Shown here piece by piece: positions 61,655 to 64,000 of a stretch of DNA of 64,000 nt. The position numbers and the translations under genes are program-made. Source of the stretch: CAMLOF01 sp041913045 (lineage in GTDB: Bacteria > Pseudomonadota > Gammaproteobacteria > Burkholderiales > Burkholderiaceae_C); contig JAYSGB010000021.1 of NCBI GenBank assembly GCA_041913045.1, positions 4,756 to 68,755 on the forward strand. The letters are read 5' to 3'. Within the stretch, counting starts at the first letter, position 1; the number at the start of each line of letters is the position of its first letter. The notes beneath the pieces were generated by a model that worked only from the letters and a program-made list of their open reading frames with translations, had not been told where the DNA came from and did no database searches.

Positions 61655-63440
61655 CTTGGCCACCATCGCCACAGCGGACCAGGTCAGACCTCACGATCTC
61701 ACCCATGCAGTGGTCAGCGAGGTGATCGATGATCATGGGCACACGCATGTGCTCAGCCGTTTTGACGATGCGAGATGGGATCTGACCCCTTACTTCGAGC
61801 AGTCCAATGTTCCGGAGTCCATGAAAACCATCGTCTGGCCCGTGGACGTGTCGCCATCCCTGCTCAAGGACACGAAAGCCGCACTTTTTGCATGGTTCAA
61901 GGAGGGCCGGTCGGGCTACAAGGCTGCGATTGCCAGAACCATTTTTGTTGCGGCAGTGAATGCCGGGCCGCTACTTCGCTGGTTGACCCGACATGGCGTT
62001 GAATCCTTCGATGAGATCAAGCCATTGCACCTGTCGACCTACCGTCAGCTGTGCAGGGACGAAAAACTTCGGCCACGCGGTATCAAATCCAGACTTGAGA
62101 TAGTCGACTTGGCATGGGTCTTTCGGGATCACTTGCATCAGCCACCCAGTCGATATCCATGGGGTGAAATTCCATTCGCTTCCTACTCTGGCGTTATGGG
62201 CCATGAGATCAGATCATCTGCGCGATTGGGCGTGGGCAAAACGCCCGTGATTCCACGAGAGGTGCAAAGCGCGCTGTTTCTTCATTGCGAGCGACTATTC
62301 AACCAAGCGGATCATTTGCTCAGCCAGCGCGACGCAGGCGCCCTTGGTCCGTCCACTGAACCCATGCGCGACTTGCGCGATGCGTGCCTTTACCTGCTCT
62401 CCATCACATCGGGAATGCGCAATGATGAGGTGATCGGTGTCGAGGTGGGAGCGGGTCGTCGAGAGCTGCGTGACGGAGTCGAATACTGCTGGGTCACCTC
62501 GGTTGAGCACAAGACCGGAAAAGGCCGTGTTGAATACATGGTGCCGCCGATGACGCTCAAAGTTGTCGAAGTTCTGGAACGCTACTCCGGACCCTTGCGA
62601 ACCGCGCTTCGAGATGAGATTCAATCACTTGAGGCTTCCATCGCCCAGATGGAAAATGCCGCAGGACGCAGGGATCTCGTCAAACGGCTTAATCAAGCCA
62701 GAGGGGATGTGCAGCGGGTCTTCTTGGGGGTGATCTATGGGAAATACAACCAGATCACCGCACTGAGCAGTGTGGCCTCACGCGTAGCCATGCTGCGCCT
62801 GGCCAACAAGGCCGGACAGGCGTGGAAGCTTAGCCCTCACCAATGTCGCCGCACTTACGCCAGAACCTTTGTGGAATCCAGGATGGGACGCCAAGCGATG
62901 GTGTTTCTCAAATGGCAATTCAAGCATTCGAGCATCAGCATGTCCCAGCTGTATGCCGCAAACCCGGCTCAGGACCCTGCCCTTTACGAAGACATCCTGG
63001 CCGAGTATTTCGACATCAAGAAAGATTTGCTGGAGAGCTGGAGCCGTCCGGATCAGCGCCTGAGCGGCGGCGCCGGCCGGAAAATCCTCGAAATGAGGGC
63101 AAGCGCAGTGCCCGACCGCGAGCTGCTTGTGGCCAACACGGCCATGCAGATCAACATTCGCGCCACAGGACATGGTTGGTGCATTGCGCAGGACTCAGGC
63201 TGTGGTGGCGCCGGCCTTTATGAAAGCACCCGATGCGTGGATTGCAAGAACTCCGTCATCGACGAAGAGCACATCGCCATGTGGCAAGGCATCCATGAGC
63301 AGCATCGGGAAATGTTGGAGTTGGACGACTTGGGGCCAGTCGCCAACGAGCGCATTCGCCGCGATCTTGCGCTGTCGGCCAAAGTGATCGCAGACTTTTG
63401 CGTGATGGCGAATGGCGGGACCGCCGATCCAATCATTTGA
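61644..63440 (+). CDS. Tyrosine recombinase 3 (RIT/TnpB-like)
   Basis: 598 residues from ATG 61644, which has GGAGG 5 nt upstream; an ATG at 61626 is possible. Overlaps recombinase 2 by 11 nt. Motifs: TSGMRNDEV (Arg about 255), PHQCRRTYAR (about 398), KHSSISMSQLYA with Tyr near 437. A cysteine cluster SGCGGAGLYESTRCVDCKN follows near 520-536. Third subunit of the element's recombination machinery. Confidence 0.92.
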   Translation: MLDNLATIATADQVRPHDLTHAVVSEVIDDHGHTHVLSRFDDARWDLTPYFEQSNVPESMKTIVWPVDVSPSLLKDTKAALFAWFKEGRSGYKAAIARTIFVAAVNAGPLLRWLTRHGVESFDEIKPLHLSTYRQLCRDEKLRPRGIKSRLEIVDLAWVFRDHLHQPPSRYPWGEIPFASYSGVMGHEIRSSARLGVGKTPVIPREVQSALFLHCERLFNQADHLLSQRDAGALGPSTEPMRDLRDACLYLLSITSGMRNDEVIGVEVGAGRRELRDGVEYCWVTSVEHKTGKGRVEYMVPPMTLKVVEVLERYSGPLRTALRDEIQSLEASIAQMENAAGRRDLVKRLNQARGDVQRVFLGVIYGKYNQITALSSVASRVAMLRLANKAGQAWKLSPHQCRRTYARTFVESRMGRQAMVFLKWQFKHSSISMSQLYAANPAQDPALYEDILAEYFDIKKDLLESWSRPDQRLSGGAGRKILEMRASAVPDRELLVANTAMQINIRATGHGWCIAQDSGCGGAGLYESTRCVDCKNSVIDEEHIAMWQGIHEQHREMLELDDLGPVANERIRRDLALSAKVIADFCVMANGGTADPII

Positions 63441-63452
63441 AAGGCACTGAAA

Positions 63453-63872
63453 ATGAGTCCATCAGCACCGAGCGGATCAGCCGCTACCAGAAGCCGCAAG
63501 CAGACGGAAAAGCGCCTCAAAGAGGCCATGGATCGGCTCCAGCATTCAGGGGGCAAAGTCAGCATCTCGGCGGTGGCTAAGGCGGCGGAGGTCACCCCTG
63601 CGCTGATCCACAACACCTACCCCGACATCGCCGAGAGAATCCGTGGTGTCGTTGGGAAATCCACTCGAATGCAGCGGGACGCGAAGCATGAAGCCTTGGT
63701 CAAAGAGAAAGAGCGCAGCTGCGAACTGCGCGCCGAAGTTGAACGCCTGCGACTTGACGCCGCGAAGCTGGCCTCGATCAACTTGACCCTTTTGAGCAAG
63801 CTTGCCGTATACGAAGAAATAGGCAACGGCAAGGTTGTGTCCTTCGCAACTCCGACGATCGCATCAAGGTAA
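63453..63872 (+). CDS. TnpC/DUF6262-like small accessory protein
   Basis: 139 residues from ATG 63453. N-terminal TetR-like helix-turn-helix (ISAVAKAAEVTPALIHNTYPDI) and a C-terminal coiled coil (KEKERSCELRAEVERLRLDAAKL). Tn554-family elements end with such a small TnpC protein that influences excision orientation or efficiency. Ends 4 nt before the second umuC start. Confidence 0.75.
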   Translation: MSPSAPSGSAATRSRKQTEKRLKEAMDRLQHSGGKVSISAVAKAAEVTPALIHNTYPDIAERIRGVVGKSTRMQRDAKHEALVKEKERSCELRAEVERLRLDAAKLASINLTLLSKLAVYEEIGNGKVVSFATPTIASR

Positions 63873-63876
63873 TCGC

Positions 63877-63924
63877 ATGCTTGCCTTGATTGACGCGTCG
63901 AACTTTTATGTCAGCTGGTCTTGA
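63877..63924 (+). pseudogene. umuC: Second umuC 5' end, carried by the element and cut again
   Basis: ATG 63877 opens MLALIDASNFYVS then WS-stop: a umuC start of different sequence from that at 58373 but ending at the equivalent codon. AAGGTAA precedes the ATG, so it has its own translation start. The 3' umuC part is again absent. Confidence 0.6.
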
Positions 63925-64000
63925 CCTATGAGATGGGAGACTGCACTCGGCCATCAGCAGACATAGCCGTTGTGTCTCCATAGCGGACAGCCAACATCGA
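63925..64000. other. Right flank of the element, no gene visible
   Basis: 76 bp beginning CCTATGAGATGGG. No umuC continuation and no open frame. It may be the left end of a second inserted element because TGGTCTTGACCTATGA resembles TGATCTGACTGTATGA at 58433. Confidence 0.35.

Larger units (their letters stand above)
58433..63915 (+). mobile_element. umuC-targeting three-recombinase element (integron-like/Tn554-like)
   Basis: About 5.5 kb between two interrupted umuC starts. Contents: a primase-like ORF, three overlapping tyrosine recombinase genes and a small TnpC-like gene, all plus strand. Known relatives are the integron-like elements reported in rulB of Pseudomonas and the Tn554/RIT families. 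The left junction is TACTGCTCC|TGATCTGAC and the right TATGTCAGC|TGGTCTTGAC; both are followed by a related TGATCT-like motif. The element carries at its right end its own 13-codon umuC start. Confidence 0.6.

Overview
The window is high-GC chromosomal DNA from a betaproteobacterium, most likely family Comamonadaceae (Acidovorax/Hydrogenophaga-like). That placement is inferred from gene neighbourhoods (alaA-hom-thrC-moeA-moaD-moaE), protein flavour and a dispersed CCCCCCAAGGGGG-type repeat. No rRNA, tRNA or CRISPR array was seen.

Positions 1-41706 look like core chromosome. In order they hold: the start of a branched-chain amino-acid binding protein and an acyl-CoA ligase; an unusual Xre-HTH/receiver fusion and a Crp/Fnr regulator; selO, msrB, yciB, bolA and a PpiC isomerase; clpB with a sigma-32-like promoter; gamma-glutamyltransferase; a minus-strand run alaA-hom-thrC-moeA-moaD-moaE; a DUF498 protein, a Bcp peroxiredoxin and a PIN-PhoH ATPase. 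Next comes a nitrogen-storage neighbourhood: a basic amino-acid ABC importer behind a very good sigma-54 promoter, the cyanophycin-associated DUF1854 protein and ABC exporter-like protein, and two cyanophycin synthetases (one with a destroyed Mur-ligase P-loop). After it lie an LD-carboxypeptidase, a TadA deaminase fused to a degenerate alpha/beta-hydrolase, a response regulator, a 1588-residue hybrid kinase and a PAS/CZB chemoreceptor.

At 41722-41739, just after the chemoreceptor, there is an 18-bp copy of the guaA 3' end (TIEWE-stop, minus strand) without the rest of guaA. I read it as the attachment-site scar of an island integrated in guaA. Everything to its right looks accessory: an operon of small unknown genes including a tandem paralogue pair; a NYN nuclease; a D-tartrate catabolism cassette (LysR, tartrate dehydratase, Bug binding protein, mosaic malic enzyme); an Abi_C protein; a split HipA-like kinase / HIRAN pair; a DUF1905 protein; and a DNA-repair/mutagenesis cassette (SRAP, SNase, LexA-like repressor, small ORF, UmuD-like protein, Cho nuclease, umuC). 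Two promoters in that cassette carry the same GGTGA-N8-TCAC operator, which defines a private SOS-like regulon.

The umuC gene is broken after 20 codons by a 5.5-kb element with a primase-like zinc-finger ORF, three tandem overlapping tyrosine recombinases and a small TnpC-like protein. The element ends with a second, different umuC 5' end that is itself cut at the equivalent codon. This suggests a umuC/rulB-specific element that carries a replacement gene start, with a further insertion stacked behind it. The most interesting leads are this umuC-targeting element, the split HipA-HIRAN module, the Xre-receiver and TadA-hydrolase fusions, and the unknown operon next to the guaA scar.
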